Below, piece after piece: positions 1-13,343 of a DNA stretch of 64,000 bases (within the stretch, counting starts at the first letter, position 1; each line of letters starts with the position of its first letter). The stretch covers positions 62,001-126,000 of the forward strand of contig NZ_LAZX01000088.1 of NCBI RefSeq assembly GCF_000980895.1, given 5' to 3'. Under the pieces are notes generated by a model that worked only from the letters and a program-made list of their open reading frames with translations, was not told the DNA's origin and searched no databases. The translations under genes were made by a program, and so were the position numbers. The stretch comes from Sphingomonas sp. Ag1. Lineage in GTDB: Bacteria > Pseudomonadota > Alphaproteobacteria > Sphingomonadales > Sphingomonadaceae.

Positions 1-347
1 TAGATTATGTTAAGCATCTGAGCGTTATTTTCCGCGGGCTCCCGTCACTGCAGTGCTTCCGTCCAATCACTTCAGCCTGGAGCCACCGTCAGCATGCTCC
101 TGTCGGGAAGGCTTCCAAGAAGGGTCCGCTTCGGCTCGGTTCGGACCGCTTACGACGCTATTCACGCCTGCAACGCCGGTCCGAGCTTCCCGCATGCCTG
201 CCCTGCCGCGCTGGTTCACGCAGCCCGCTCCTGCAAGCCGCAGGAGGTGCAGGCCGGGAGGTCGGCCATGAGCTCCAAACATTGATTGCGCTCTGATCGA
301 GGAAGGACCGACGGAACAGAACGGAGCGACGAGATTAGAATCCCTCA
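1..347. other. Left-edge stretch without a supported gene
   Basis: I see no convincing coding region here. The open frames on both strands are short, rich in Arg/Ser/Pro and lack ribosome binding sites, as expected of chance frames in GC-rich DNA. Nothing repeat-like or RNA-like was recognised. The stretch is probably the 5' flank of the DUF892 gene plus the tail of whatever lies to the left. Confidence 0.4.
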
Positions 348-368
348 CCGTGCCTGAACGAGGCACGG
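348..368 (+). repeat. Perfect hairpin in the leader of the DUF892 gene
   Basis: CCGTGCCT and AGGCACGG form an 8-bp perfect inverted repeat around a 5-base loop, 19 bases before the ATG at 388. No T-run follows, so it is not a standard intrinsic terminator. It may be a leader-RNA structure or a protein-binding site; its role is unknown. Confidence 0.45.
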
Positions 369-387
369 CAGGACGAGGACGAACCTG

Positions 388-867
388 ATGAACGAGAACA
401 ACCTGAAGAAGCTGGTCGCGCAAGGATTGTCCGCGATGCAGGCCGGCAGCGACGTCGCCGCCAAGGCGACCGACGAGATCAACAACGACGCGCGCCACCC
501 GGCGCTGCGATCCGCGCTCGAAGAGGGCAACCGGACTTCCCGCCAATGGGCGGACCGCATCCGTCGCGCCGCCGAGCAGGCGGGCCCGGCCGATCAGCAG
601 GACAACCCTGTGCTCGAAGCGCATTACGAGGTGAGCCGCAGGATCCGCGAAGCGGCACCGGACGATGCCTCACGCGACCTCGGCATCATCGCCAGCGGGC
701 AGCTCGCGCTTCACTACTGGATCGCTTCGTTCGGGACCATGGCCAATTACTGCCGGCAGACCGGCATGGACGATGCGGCGCGCGACATGAAGGCGTGCGT
801 GGACGAGGCCAAGCAGGCCGACGAAAAGCACAGCCAGCTCGCCGAGCAGTTGCTGTCAGAAGGCTGA
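388..867 (+). CDS. DUF892 (YciE/YciF-like) ferritin-like protein
   Basis: A 159-residue, almost entirely helical protein with the features of the DUF892/YciF family, which adopts a ferritin-like four-helix bundle and is usually linked to general stress. Charged helices with scattered Glu/His pairs (for example EAHYE near residue 75) fit a possible metal site, but ligand assignment from sequence alone is uncertain. No signal peptide or membrane segment is present, so it should be cytosolic. The ATG at 388 begins right at the helical domain. No EcfG-type promoter was found upstream, although such genes are often stress-controlled. It stands alone; the next gene starts 68 bases later and is unrelated. 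Confidence 0.75.
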   Translation: MNENNLKKLVAQGLSAMQAGSDVAAKATDEINNDARHPALRSALEEGNRTSRQWADRIRRAAEQAGPADQQDNPVLEAHYEVSRRIREAAPDDASRDLGIIASGQLALHYWIASFGTMANYCRQTGMDDAARDMKACVDEAKQADEKHSQLAEQLLSEG

Positions 868-935
868 ACCGGTGCCGGCCCGCCTTGCTACCGACGACTG
901 GCCAACCGGCATGATCTTACAACAGGGGATAATTG

Positions 936-1918
<983 letters not shown>

Positions 1919-1922
<4 letters not shown>

Positions 1923-2743
1923 GCGGGAGCGACGGACACGGCCTTGTAGGCCGCGTCGCGATCGTGACGGGCGGCGGTCGCGGGCTGGGCCGCGCGATGA
2001 CGCTCGGGCTGGCGCAGGCCGGCGTGCGGGTCGTCGCCACCGCCGCGCGCGAACTCGCCGAGGTCGAAGCGGTCGCACGGGAGGCAGAGCGGGCATGCGG
2101 CGACGATCGGGTGCGGCCGCTGCTCGCCGACGTGACGCGCGCGGAGGATTGTGCCGCAGTCGTGCGCGCGGCGCTTGTGCGCTTCGGCCGGCTCGACATC
2201 CTGGTCAACAATGCCGGGCGCGGCATGAAGTATGTGAGCGACACCTTCCTGACAGAACCGACCCGGTTCTGGGAGGTCGCCCCCGACACCTGGCGCATGG
2301 TGACCGACACCAACGTCAACGGCCCGTTCCTGATGGCGCGCGCCGCCGTCCCCGCCATGCTGGAGGCGGGATGGGGCCGAATCGTCAACATCTCGATGAA
2401 CCGCGAGACGATGCGACGGCGCGGCTTCTCGCCCTACGGCCCGTCCAAGGCGGCGCTGGAATCGGAGACCGCGATCTGGGCGCAGGACCTTGGGGACAGC
2501 GGCATCACGGTGAACGCGCTCCTGCCGGGGGGCGCGACGCTGACCGGCATGATTCCCGAAGGACTGCCGGATAGTGCACGCACCGGCCTGCTGTCACCCG
2601 AGATCGTGGTGCCGCCCTTGCTCTGGCTCTGCTCTGACGCTGCCGCGGCGGTGACGGGTAAGCGCCTGGATGCCCGGCGGTGGATGGGAGAGCAGCCCGG
2701 AAGTCAGCGCACAAATGACACGCTGGAGGATGTAGGCTGTTAG
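1919..2743 (+). CDS. Short-chain dehydrogenase/reductase
   Basis: A 274-residue classical SDR oxidoreductase. Visible signatures are the Rossmann motif TGGGRGLG at residues 17-24, NNAG at 97-100, the catalytic Ser in NIS near 159, and the YxxxK pair at Tyr173 and Lys177. It is coupled to the aldo/keto reductase through a four-base overlap, so the two probably act on related carbonyl or alcohol substrates. The last 25 residues are longer than usual and polar, with no recognised domain. The substrate cannot be predicted. Confidence 0.88.
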
Positions 2744-2861
2744 GGCAGACCACAGGATATCCGCTCGGCCGGCCGTGGTCTCTTACTCCTTTTGTGCGAT
2801 ATCCCCAGCGACAGGTCTTCTGCTAATCGAGACGGTAAAGGACCTGAAATTGGCCGCACGA

Positions 2862-2885
2862 GGCCGGGATCAAAAGATCCCGGCC
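2862..2885. terminator. Hairpin between convergent genes, probable terminator
   Basis: A perfect 10-bp inverted repeat, GGCCGGGATC and GATCCCGGCC with an AAAA loop, lies just beyond the stop of the minus-strand sigma factor gene and downstream of the plus-strand SDR gene. It could end transcription from both sides. It lacks a strong T-run, which lowers confidence. Confidence 0.55.
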
Positions 2886-2888
2886 CAT

Positions 2889-3566
2889 TCAGCCTACCAA
2901 ACAGCGGTCGGCCGCACGCTTCGTCCGCCAGCTTTGCAGCAGCTCGATCTGTCTCTCGTGCACCTCGTCGATAACTGGTGGCTCGGCCTGACAGGTTGCA
3001 CCGGCCGCCACGACCTGAGATTCCGTTTCGTATCCCTTATCGCTGTTCATGTGATCTAGGAGTGCGCGCAACATCTGCCGCCCTCTTACTACGCGGCTCT
3101 TGATTGTGCCGACGGGAACCTGCTCGATTGTGGCTGTCTCCTCATAGCTCAATCCCTCGATCCCGATGAAATTGATGCACCGCTGCTGCTCAGGCGTCAG
3201 GCGCGGCCATAGACGGCGAACATCGCTCAGCGTCACAACGGATTCCTGGTTCGACGCCACCGGAATGTCGCCGAGTTCGGCGGTCTCGCTAACTTGTACC
3301 GTGCCTCGACGGCGTACCTGCGAAAGAAATGAGTTGCGAAGGATCCGGAAGGTCCACGCCTTCATATTTGTACCGGCTTCGAAGGATGCGCGGCTGCGCC
3401 AGGCTTTCAGCACGGTTTCCTGAACAAGGTCCTGTGCAGTATCGGGATTCCTGGCCAGCGATCGCGCATAGCTGGCCAGATTAGGCATAAGCGCGCTGAG
3501 CGCGGCACCGAAGTCCGACCAGTCTTCATGTGATAAATGCGGCTCGTCAACCGTTTGTTCGGACAC
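2889..3566 (-). CDS. ECF sigma factor, EcfG-type (general stress response)
   Basis: A 225-residue group IV sigma factor. Region 2 is seen around SYARSLARNPDTAQDLVQET and continues through AWTFRILRN, and region 4 around SYEETATIEQVPVGTIKSRV with its helix-turn-helix. The last 50 residues form a hydrophilic tail that is longer than usual. In Alphaproteobacteria EcfG factors drive the general stress response under PhyR/NepR control; neither partner is encoded in this window. A GGAAC-N16-CGTT element 65 bases upstream on the same strand suggests that it activates its own gene. The assignment to EcfG rests on that promoter and on region 4; another ECF group is possible. Confidence 0.8.
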   Translation of the reverse strand: MSEQTVDEPHLSHEDWSDFGAALSALMPNLASYARSLARNPDTAQDLVQETVLKAWRSRASFEAGTNMKAWTFRILRNSFLSQVRRRGTVQVSETAELGDIPVASNQESVVTLSDVRRLWPRLTPEQQRCINFIGIEGLSYEETATIEQVPVGTIKSRVVRGRQMLRALLDHMNSDKGYETESQVVAAGATCQAEPPVIDEVHERQIELLQSWRTKRAADRCLVG

Positions 3567-3630
3567 GCAGAACCCCTTGTTCAGTCGAACCAGGCAGCTA
3601 TTTTGATACCGACCAGTTTACTTTATGCAG

Positions 3631-3655
3631 AACGTCGACTCGATTGGCTTGTTCC
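3631..3655 (-). promoter_or_regulatory. EcfG-type promoter of the sigma factor gene
   Basis: Read on the minus strand, GGAAC (3655-3651) and CGTT (3634-3631) are separated by exactly 16 bases. This matches the alphaproteobacterial general-stress promoter consensus GGAAC-N16/17-CGTT. The site points toward the sigma factor start codon at 3566, consistent with autoactivation. Confidence 0.65.
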
Positions 3656-3743
3656 GCTCCTCAGAGATGAAATATCAGTGGCGAAACAAACGCGCGGTAG
3701 AGGAAGGGTGGAACCGGGTACGTGATAGCCTGACAACAAGAGG

Positions 3744-5345
3744 TCAGCGCCGCCGCCTGTTGGCGTACCAAGCCCAGCCTGCAGGGAACACCGCAAACGC
3801 CAGCAGGATCGCTCCAACAACATAATGGTCGCGCTGGAGGATCGCGCCGGCGACCAGCAGGCCGGCGGACAGGACGTTGGGATCGGCGCGCCGGGGTGAT
3901 GCCGGCGTTGAGGAAACCGCGCTTCCCTGTAATTCGATCGGCAGCGCGCCCGACCGCGCAACCCGCTCGGCGAAAGCCACCAGCTCGGGTGAGGCGGCGG
4001 CCAGACGGCCAAGGCTCGTCGCCAGCCGGCGTCCGCCTCGCTTGAGGCCGGCCGGGCCGATCCGCTCCCGCAGCAGTTCGCGCGCGATCGGCGCGGCGCG
4101 CGCCGCAATGTCGAAGCCAGGATCGAGCCGTCGCACGAACCCTTCGGCAATCAGCAGGGTACGCAGAAGCAAGGCCAAGTCGGGCGGCAGTGCCAGGCGG
4201 TAGGTACGCAGCAGCGCGAACACGCGGCCGAAGATGTCGGCCAGCTCGATCTGCTGGAGTACCGCCCCGCGGAACTGGCCGATCAGGGCGTCGAGGTCGC
4301 GGGTCAGCGCCTGGCGATCGACATCGGTTTCGCCGGACCATTGCAGCAGCACGTCCGTGACCGACCGCGTATCCTCGCTTGCGATCGCAAGGATGAGCGT
4401 GACGACCTCGTTCCTCCGGGCGGGGCTGAGCACGCCGACCGCGCCGAAGTCGATGAACGCGAGCGAGCGATCGGCAAGGACAAAGACGTTGCCGGGATGG
4501 GGGTCCGCGTGGAACCGGCCGTTGAAGATGATCATCCGCAGCACGGCATCCGCGTAGCGGCCGGCGACCTCCACGCCCCCCTCCTGCGCCCCGTCGATAA
4601 TCTCGCGGACTGGCACGCCGTTGAGCCGCTCCTGCACGTTGATCCGGCGCCCGACCTGATCCCAGTAGAAGGCGGGCGTGCGGACGCCGAGCGGCTGCAG
4701 GAAGGCCCCGATGCTCTCGCAGGCTGCCGCTTCGGCACTGAGGTCCATTTCCTGCGACAGACTCTCCGCGAAAAACCGGAGCAGGTCGTCAGGTTTGAGG
4801 CGCCGTATCTCCGGCGAGTGCCTCGCGGCAAGCCGCGCGATGCGGCGGAGCAGCCGAAGGTCGGCATCGACTCGTTCCGCGATCCCCGGCCGGCGTATCT
4901 TGACTACGACTTCGGTTCCGTCGCGAAGGGTGGCGGCATGAACCTGCGCGATCGACGCCGCGGCGATCGGGTCGCGGCCGAAGCTCGCAAACACGTCCTC
5001 GATCGGGGAGCCGAGCGCGGCCAGGATCGTCGGCTCCAGCGCCTCGAACGGCAGCGGTGTCACGCGATCCTGCAGCGTTGCCAGCGCACGCACCCATTCC
5101 GGCCCTAGCAGGTCTTCACGGGTCGCGAGCACCTGCCCCAGCTTCACCGCGACAGGTCCAAGGTCCCGCAGCAGCGCGACGACCCGCTCGGGCGTACAGA
5201 CGTCTGCCGGCTGCTCCGAGCGACCTGGCAGCAGACCCAGGCGAGCGGCCAAGCCGTTCAGCCCGTGGCGGCCCATGATCTGGATGAGTTCGGCAAGGCG
5301 CGCGCGCTCACCGAGTTGAGGCTCGTCGTCGTTGACGAGCATCAC
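3744..5345 (-). CDS. ABC1/UbiB-family atypical kinase-like protein
   Basis: A 533-residue UbiB/AarF/ABC1-family protein. It carries the family's KxGQ motif (KLGQ, residues 68-71), an Ala-rich nucleotide loop (AAASIAQVHAA), a Lys in VVVKIRRPG, the catalytic-loop equivalent FHADPHPGN, and the metal-binding DFG in FIDFGAVG. A hydrophobic segment near the C-terminus suggests membrane anchoring. Family members are ATPases or kinases that support ubiquinone biosynthesis or lipid homeostasis; being beside an MCE protein, this copy may act in lipid handling rather than as the housekeeping UbiB. It may start at GTG 5345 or ATG 5342, overlapping the TetR stop. Confidence 0.85.
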   Translation of the reverse strand: MMLVNDDEPQLGERARLAELIQIMGRHGLNGLAARLGLLPGRSEQPADVCTPERVVALLRDLGPVAVKLGQVLATREDLLGPEWVRALATLQDRVTPLPFEALEPTILAALGSPIEDVFASFGRDPIAAASIAQVHAATLRDGTEVVVKIRRPGIAERVDADLRLLRRIARLAARHSPEIRRLKPDDLLRFFAESLSQEMDLSAEAAACESIGAFLQPLGVRTPAFYWDQVGRRINVQERLNGVPVREIIDGAQEGGVEVAGRYADAVLRMIIFNGRFHADPHPGNVFVLADRSLAFIDFGAVGVLSPARRNEVVTLILAIASEDTRSVTDVLLQWSGETDVDRQALTRDLDALIGQFRGAVLQQIELADIFGRVFALLRTYRLALPPDLALLLRTLLIAEGFVRRLDPGFDIAARAAPIARELLRERIGPAGLKRGGRRLATSLGRLAAASPELVAFAERVARSGALPIELQGSAVSSTPASPRRADPNVLSAGLLVAGAILQRDHYVVGAILLAFAVFPAGWAWYANRRRR

Positions 5346-6019
5346 ATGGTCCCTTTGTCGACGTGCCGCGGACGGCAGCCGTCGAGAAACAGATCAATCA
5401 CGCGCAAGATACGTTCGCGAGCTGCATCGTCGTACGCGGGAGGAGACAGCCCGAGCGCCGCGCGGCGCATGGGCGCGACGACGACGAGCGTGACGAACTG
5501 CTCGGCAGCGAACACCGGGTCCGCCAGCGACAGCTCGCCCTTGGCATCGGCATGGGCGAGGATGGAGGCCACCCATTGGACAGCCCGCTGATAGCCGAAG
5601 TCGTGGATGTTCGCCGCGAGCGCAGGAAAACGCACCGCTTGGGCAATGACGACGCGTTCCATCGAGGCGATCCGAGGCGTCAGGAGCCACTCGAGCAGGC
5701 GATCGGCGATGACGCGAAGGCGCGATGCAATGTCGGGTTCGTCGCTGCCGGAGGGTTCGAGCGCGCGCAGCTGCGTATCGATCTCGTCCAGGATGACAGC
5801 CTCGAACACGCGAGCCTTGCTGCCGAACCGCGCGTACAGGGTTCGCTTGGAGATGCGCGCCTGTTCGGCGATCATGTCGGCACTGGCGCCGTCGAAACCG
5901 TGCTGGAAAAACAGCTCGCGGGCGCTCTTGAGGATATGCGAAGTCAGTCGGAGCGCGTCCTCGGTCGTCGGTCTGCCCATCTTCCCTGGGCGCCGGCTCT
6001 TCTTCTCGTCATCGCTCAA
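5342..6019 (-). CDS. TetR/AcrR-family transcriptional regulator
   Basis: A 225-residue TetR-family repressor. The N-terminal helix-turn-helix is clear (ILKSARELFFQHGFDGASAD followed by RISKRTLYARFGSKARVF), and the rest is an all-helical ligand-binding domain. I chose TTG at 6019 because AGGAGA lies six bases upstream; ATG 5980 would remove charged residues before GRPTTED. It lies between the MCE gene and the UbiB-like gene, overlapping the latter by four bases. A near-palindrome at 7125-7142, before the MCE gene, is a good candidate operator, and a related half-site precedes the efflux operon at 20.7 kb. The ligand is unknown. Confidence 0.85.
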   Translation of the reverse strand: MSDDEKKSRRPGKMGRPTTEDALRLTSHILKSARELFFQHGFDGASADMIAEQARISKRTLYARFGSKARVFEAVILDEIDTQLRALEPSGSDEPDIASRLRVIADRLLEWLLTPRIASMERVVIAQAVRFPALAANIHDFGYQRAVQWVASILAHADAKGELSLADPVFAAEQFVTLVVVAPMRRAALGLSPPAYDDAARERILRVIDLFLDGCRPRHVDKGTM

Positions 6020-6143
6020 TCTCGTTCTCCTGGAGCGAGGGTAGCGCGATCCGGACCCGTTGACGAGGATCACGCCGGGACGGTCGGTTCCTCGCCTGCC
6101 AGCCCGCTCTCCGACCAGAGTTGTCCTATCGTGTCGCGGTCGA

Positions 6144-7088
6144 TCACTGCCGCGACCCCGGCTTGTAGGTCGGGAGGGACGGTGCACCCACACCCAGCCC
6201 TTCCTGATCGAGGCGAACGGCCGTATCTCTGACAGCGCCTGCCTTCTTCCTTGCTGAACGAACGGTTTCACGCAGTTGGGCCTCTTTCACGGTCGCGCTG
6301 CGGATCGTGGGTCGAACAGCCTCGACGCGAGCCGTGAGACGCACGGCTCCGCCACGGGCATTCAGCAACGCACGGTTCGCCCTGGCGAGGACGGTTGCGC
6401 GGCTTTCTACCACAGCGCTCCCCAACCGTTCGGCGCTTTCGCCGGATCGCTGCAAGGCGTCCCCCAGGGCCACGACACGCCCGCGGGCGCCGGTAAGCGC
6501 GTCAGATGCCGCTCCAGCCTTGTCTGCCCAGCCTGCGGAACTCTCCGCGAGCGCCGCCAGCCGATCGCTGGCCCGCTGCTGTTGGGCGGCATCGAGGTTG
6601 CGCGACACGGAGTCGACTGTCCGGCTGATCTTGTCCACGAGCGCGACTGGATCCCCTCCCCCGCCAAGAAGCCCACCCTCCTTGGCGGGGATGATGGGAA
6701 GCTCACCGACCCTCGTCGCGACGATCGGGGATGCACCGGACTTTGCGCCGTCGAGACTGATGTTGGCCGTCCCTGCCAGTGCGGATCGCGCGATCGTTGC
6801 CTTGACACCTGTGACGATGGGGGTTCCCGGTTCGAGGCTGATGGTGACGAGAACCGCTGAGGGATCAGCTCCGTCAAACCGTATGGACGTGACATGGCCC
6901 GCCGGGACGCCCGAGAACGTCACTGGTGATCCCTTTTCCAGGCCGGCGACGCTCCCGGTGAAACGGATGAGATACGGGTTTCCGTCTCCACTTCGCGCAT
7001 CGAAAAGCCAAAGGGTGAAGACGAGAAGCGTGCTCAGCAGAAGGCCGGTGACCGCGAGCACAAGGAATTTGTTGGATCGCGTTTCCAT
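6144..7088 (-). CDS. MCE/MlaD-family lipid-transport protein
   Basis: A 314-residue MCE-domain protein. An N-terminal membrane anchor (about residues 8-28) is followed by one MCE domain beginning at NPYLIRFTGSVAGLEKGSPV. A long helical, Ala-rich C-terminal region follows that is suited to forming a periplasmic tube or coiled coil. Such proteins bind phospholipids and normally work with a permease and ATPase (MlaEF type); neither is visible here, so this is an orphan MCE protein or its partners lie elsewhere. It is the first gene of the MCE-TetR-UbiB run on the minus strand. Confidence 0.82.
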   Translation of the reverse strand: METRSNKFLVLAVTGLLLSTLLVFTLWLFDARSGDGNPYLIRFTGSVAGLEKGSPVTFSGVPAGHVTSIRFDGADPSAVLVTISLEPGTPIVTGVKATIARSALAGTANISLDGAKSGASPIVATRVGELPIIPAKEGGLLGGGGDPVALVDKISRTVDSVSRNLDAAQQQRASDRLAALAESSAGWADKAGAASDALTGARGRVVALGDALQRSGESAERLGSAVVESRATVLARANRALLNARGGAVRLTARVEAVRPTIRSATVKEAQLRETVRSARKKAGAVRDTAVRLDQEGLGVGAPSLPTYKPGSRQ

Positions 7089-7124
7089 CGCAGGATGCAG
7101 ACGTTAAGGCGAAGAAGTTTGTAA

Positions 7125-7142
7125 GTAAACCGTACCGTTTTC
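7125..7142. promoter_or_regulatory. Near-palindromic candidate TetR operator
   Basis: Eighteen bases match the perfect palindrome GTAAACCGTACGGTTTAC at 16 positions. The site lies between the divergent MCE and thioesterase genes. A 14-base match with one mismatch is found on the opposite strand at 20695-20708, ahead of the efflux operon. It is inferred to bind the TetR regulator encoded at 5342-6019. Confidence 0.45.
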
Positions 7143-7201
7143 CTGTGCTTGGCTTGTGGACGCGGCGGGGAACAGGAATCGTCTGGGCAGGGAGGGGTTT
7201 T

Positions 7202-7615
7202 ATGGTTGGAGACTTGAGCTTGCGACCGGGCGACATACCGTGGGGCAATCGGCTGGGCCTTGAGCTCGTTTCGATCGGCGACGGGCTCAGTTCGCTCCGG
7301 GTCGATTGGCACGCGGAGCTGGCGGACGAGGAGGAGGCGCTCGCGACCGGTGTGTTGACGAGCCTCATCGATCAGGCCTGCGGCGTTGCCGTGATGTCTC
7401 GATTGGGCAGACGGCTGGCGATCTCCACCCTTAACCTGAAGGTGGACCATGTGCGATCCGCCGAGGCGAGATGCCCCGCGACGGCGTGGGCTCACTGCTA
7501 CGACGCGACCGAGCACCGTGCGTTCGTACGCGCCGAAGTCTGGGATACAGATCCGTCTCACCTGATCGCGACTGCCCAAGGCGTCTTTTCGATCAATCGG
7601 GCTGTCGCCCCATGA
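7202..7615 (+). CDS. Hotdog-fold thioesterase-like protein (PaaI type)
   Basis: A 137-residue single-hotdog protein of the PaaI/4HBT group. The central helix GVLTSLIDQACGVAV is followed by the strand STLNLKVDH. The His-Gly-Gly normally found before the helix is replaced by Ala-Thr-Gly, so catalysis may be altered. It is paired with a second hotdog gene (four-base overlap) that keeps the HGG, suggesting a heteromeric acyl-CoA thioesterase. ATG 7202 has GGGAGGGG upstream. It is transcribed divergently from the MCE gene. Confidence 0.75.
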   Translation: MVGDLSLRPGDIPWGNRLGLELVSIGDGLSSLRVDWHAELADEEEALATGVLTSLIDQACGVAVMSRLGRRLAISTLNLKVDHVRSAEARCPATAWAHCYDATEHRAFVRAEVWDTDPSHLIATAQGVFSINRAVAP

Positions 7616-8043
7616 ACGAAGGCGCGATCGGGGCCAGTACCGGGCGGAACGGCTTTGCGAAGCTACTCGGTACCATGATGACGCAAAGCGGTGAAACGTT
7701 CACGCTGATCCCCACGGAGGAGCTTGTCGGGAATCCCATTCTGCCCGCCTTGCATGGAGGCGCGATCGCGTCCTTTCTTGAGCTGGCCGCACAGCTTGCT
7801 CTCTCCCGCACACTCTCGCCAGGGCAGTCCTGCCGGCTGATCAGCATGAACCTTCAATTTCTCGCCCCGGTCAGACTGGGCGCAGTCAGCACGACGCCGA
7901 CGCTGGTGCGCGTAGGGCGTCGTGTCGCAGTGGTGCATGCCGAAGGCGTCGAGCGAAACGGAACCGGAAAACTGTGCCTTGCGCAGCTGGAATTCGCCGT
8001 CGGACAATCCTCCGGAGACGAGGATCACACCCGACATTCCTGA
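7612..8043 (+). CDS. Hotdog-fold acyl-CoA thioesterase (PaaI type)
   Basis: A 143-residue PaaI-like thioesterase with the expected LHGGAIASFLELAAQ helix and a following beta strand, ISMNLQFLAPV. Its ATG overlaps the stop of the preceding hotdog gene, a typical translational-coupling arrangement. It probably hydrolyses a medium, branched or aromatic acyl-CoA; the nearby acyl-CoA degradation operon is the likely context. No signal peptide is visible. Confidence 0.8.
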   Translation: MNEGAIGASTGRNGFAKLLGTMMTQSGETFTLIPTEELVGNPILPALHGGAIASFLELAAQLALSRTLSPGQSCRLISMNLQFLAPVRLGAVSTTPTLVRVGRRVAVVHAEGVERNGTGKLCLAQLEFAVGQSSGDEDHTRHS

Positions 8044-8048
8044 TTGGT

Positions 8049-12231
<4,183 letters not shown>

Positions 12232-12248
12232 GCCTGCTGCTCCTCGTC

Positions 12249-13343
12249 TCAGGCGGCGCGTTTGCCCCAGCCCTGCAGCGCGGCCGCCTCCGCGCGCACG
12301 ATCTCCGGCCCGCCGAGCAACTGCCGGTCGAAGCCGATGCGCTTGAACCAGTAATGGAGGCCGAGCAGGTCGGTGAACCCCATCCCGCCGTGGACCTCCG
12401 TGGCGGTACGCGCGACGAATCGGCCCACCTCCCCGGTGTGAGACTTGGCATGACATGCCATCAGCAAAGCCTCATCCGGGACCGCGTCGAACGCATGCGC
12501 CGCGTACCAGACGAGCGATCGGCACGGCTCCAGCCGCGCCGCCATCTCGGCGCACATGTGCTTGACCGCCTGGAAGCTGCCGATGACGCGCCCGAACTGC
12601 TCGCGCTCCCCGGCATAATCGACCGCCCGCGCGATCATCACGTCGCCCGCGCCCACGCTGTCCGCCGCGAGCAGCACGCGGCCCGCGGCGACAAGCCGGT
12701 TGGCGGTCCCGCCGTCGTCCTCGCCGAGCGGCTCGGCCGCGACGCCGTCGAGCCGCAACTCTCCCACCGACCGCGTGAGGTCGATCGTGGACAGCGGAAG
12801 GCGTTCGAGCCCGTCCGCCTCGCCGGCGACCAGATGCAATTGGCCGCCCTGGTCGGCGATGACAAAGGCATCGGCGTCGGCGCTGTCGAGCACGAACAGC
12901 GCGGAGCCGCTGAGCGTGCCGTCCGCGGCCGTGACGCCGCCGCCGTCGCGACGGTTGACGACCTCGGTCAGCCCGACGCCGAAGCGCGCGCTGCCGTCGG
13001 CAATGCGCGGCAGCCAGCGCGCCTGCTGCGCCGGCGTGCCGGCAAGCCGCAGCGCAAGCGGGGCGAGGACGCAGCGCGCCACGAACGGCACCGGCGCCAC
13101 CGCTGCGCCGAGCGCCTCCGCCACTACTAAGGCATCGAGCAGGCCCAGGCCGAGGCCGCCGTGCTCCTCGGGCACCACGATGCCGGGCAGGCCAAGCTCG
13201 GCCATTGCCGCCACCACCGCCGCACTGACATTGTTGCCGCCCGCGGCGACCTTCCGGACGTGATCGAGCGGGCAATGTTCGCGCAGCAGCCGGTCGACGG
13301 CATCGCGCAGCATCTGCTGCTCGGGAGAGAGGCCGAAGTCCAT
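12249..13343 (-). CDS. Acyl-CoA dehydrogenase, second of a pair
   Basis: A 364-residue FAD-dependent acyl-CoA dehydrogenase with the N-terminal helical domain starting DFGLSPEQQMLRDAV and the C-terminal bundle with HGGMGFT. It follows the other dehydrogenase gene with no gap. Adjacent paired acyl-CoA dehydrogenases of unequal sequence often form heterotetramers in steroid side-chain degradation (ChsE1-ChsE2 type), in which only one subunit carries the active-site Glu; I infer such a complex here. Confidence 0.85.
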   Translation of the reverse strand: MDFGLSPEQQMLRDAVDRLLREHCPLDHVRKVAAGGNNVSAAVVAAMAELGLPGIVVPEEHGGLGLGLLDALVVAEALGAAVAPVPFVARCVLAPLALRLAGTPAQQARWLPRIADGSARFGVGLTEVVNRRDGGGVTAADGTLSGSALFVLDSADADAFVIADQGGQLHLVAGEADGLERLPLSTIDLTRSVGELRLDGVAAEPLGEDDGGTANRLVAAGRVLLAADSVGAGDVMIARAVDYAGEREQFGRVIGSFQAVKHMCAEMAARLEPCRSLVWYAAHAFDAVPDEALLMACHAKSHTGEVGRFVARTATEVHGGMGFTDLLGLHYWFKRIGFDRQLLGGPEIVRAEAAALQGWGKRAA

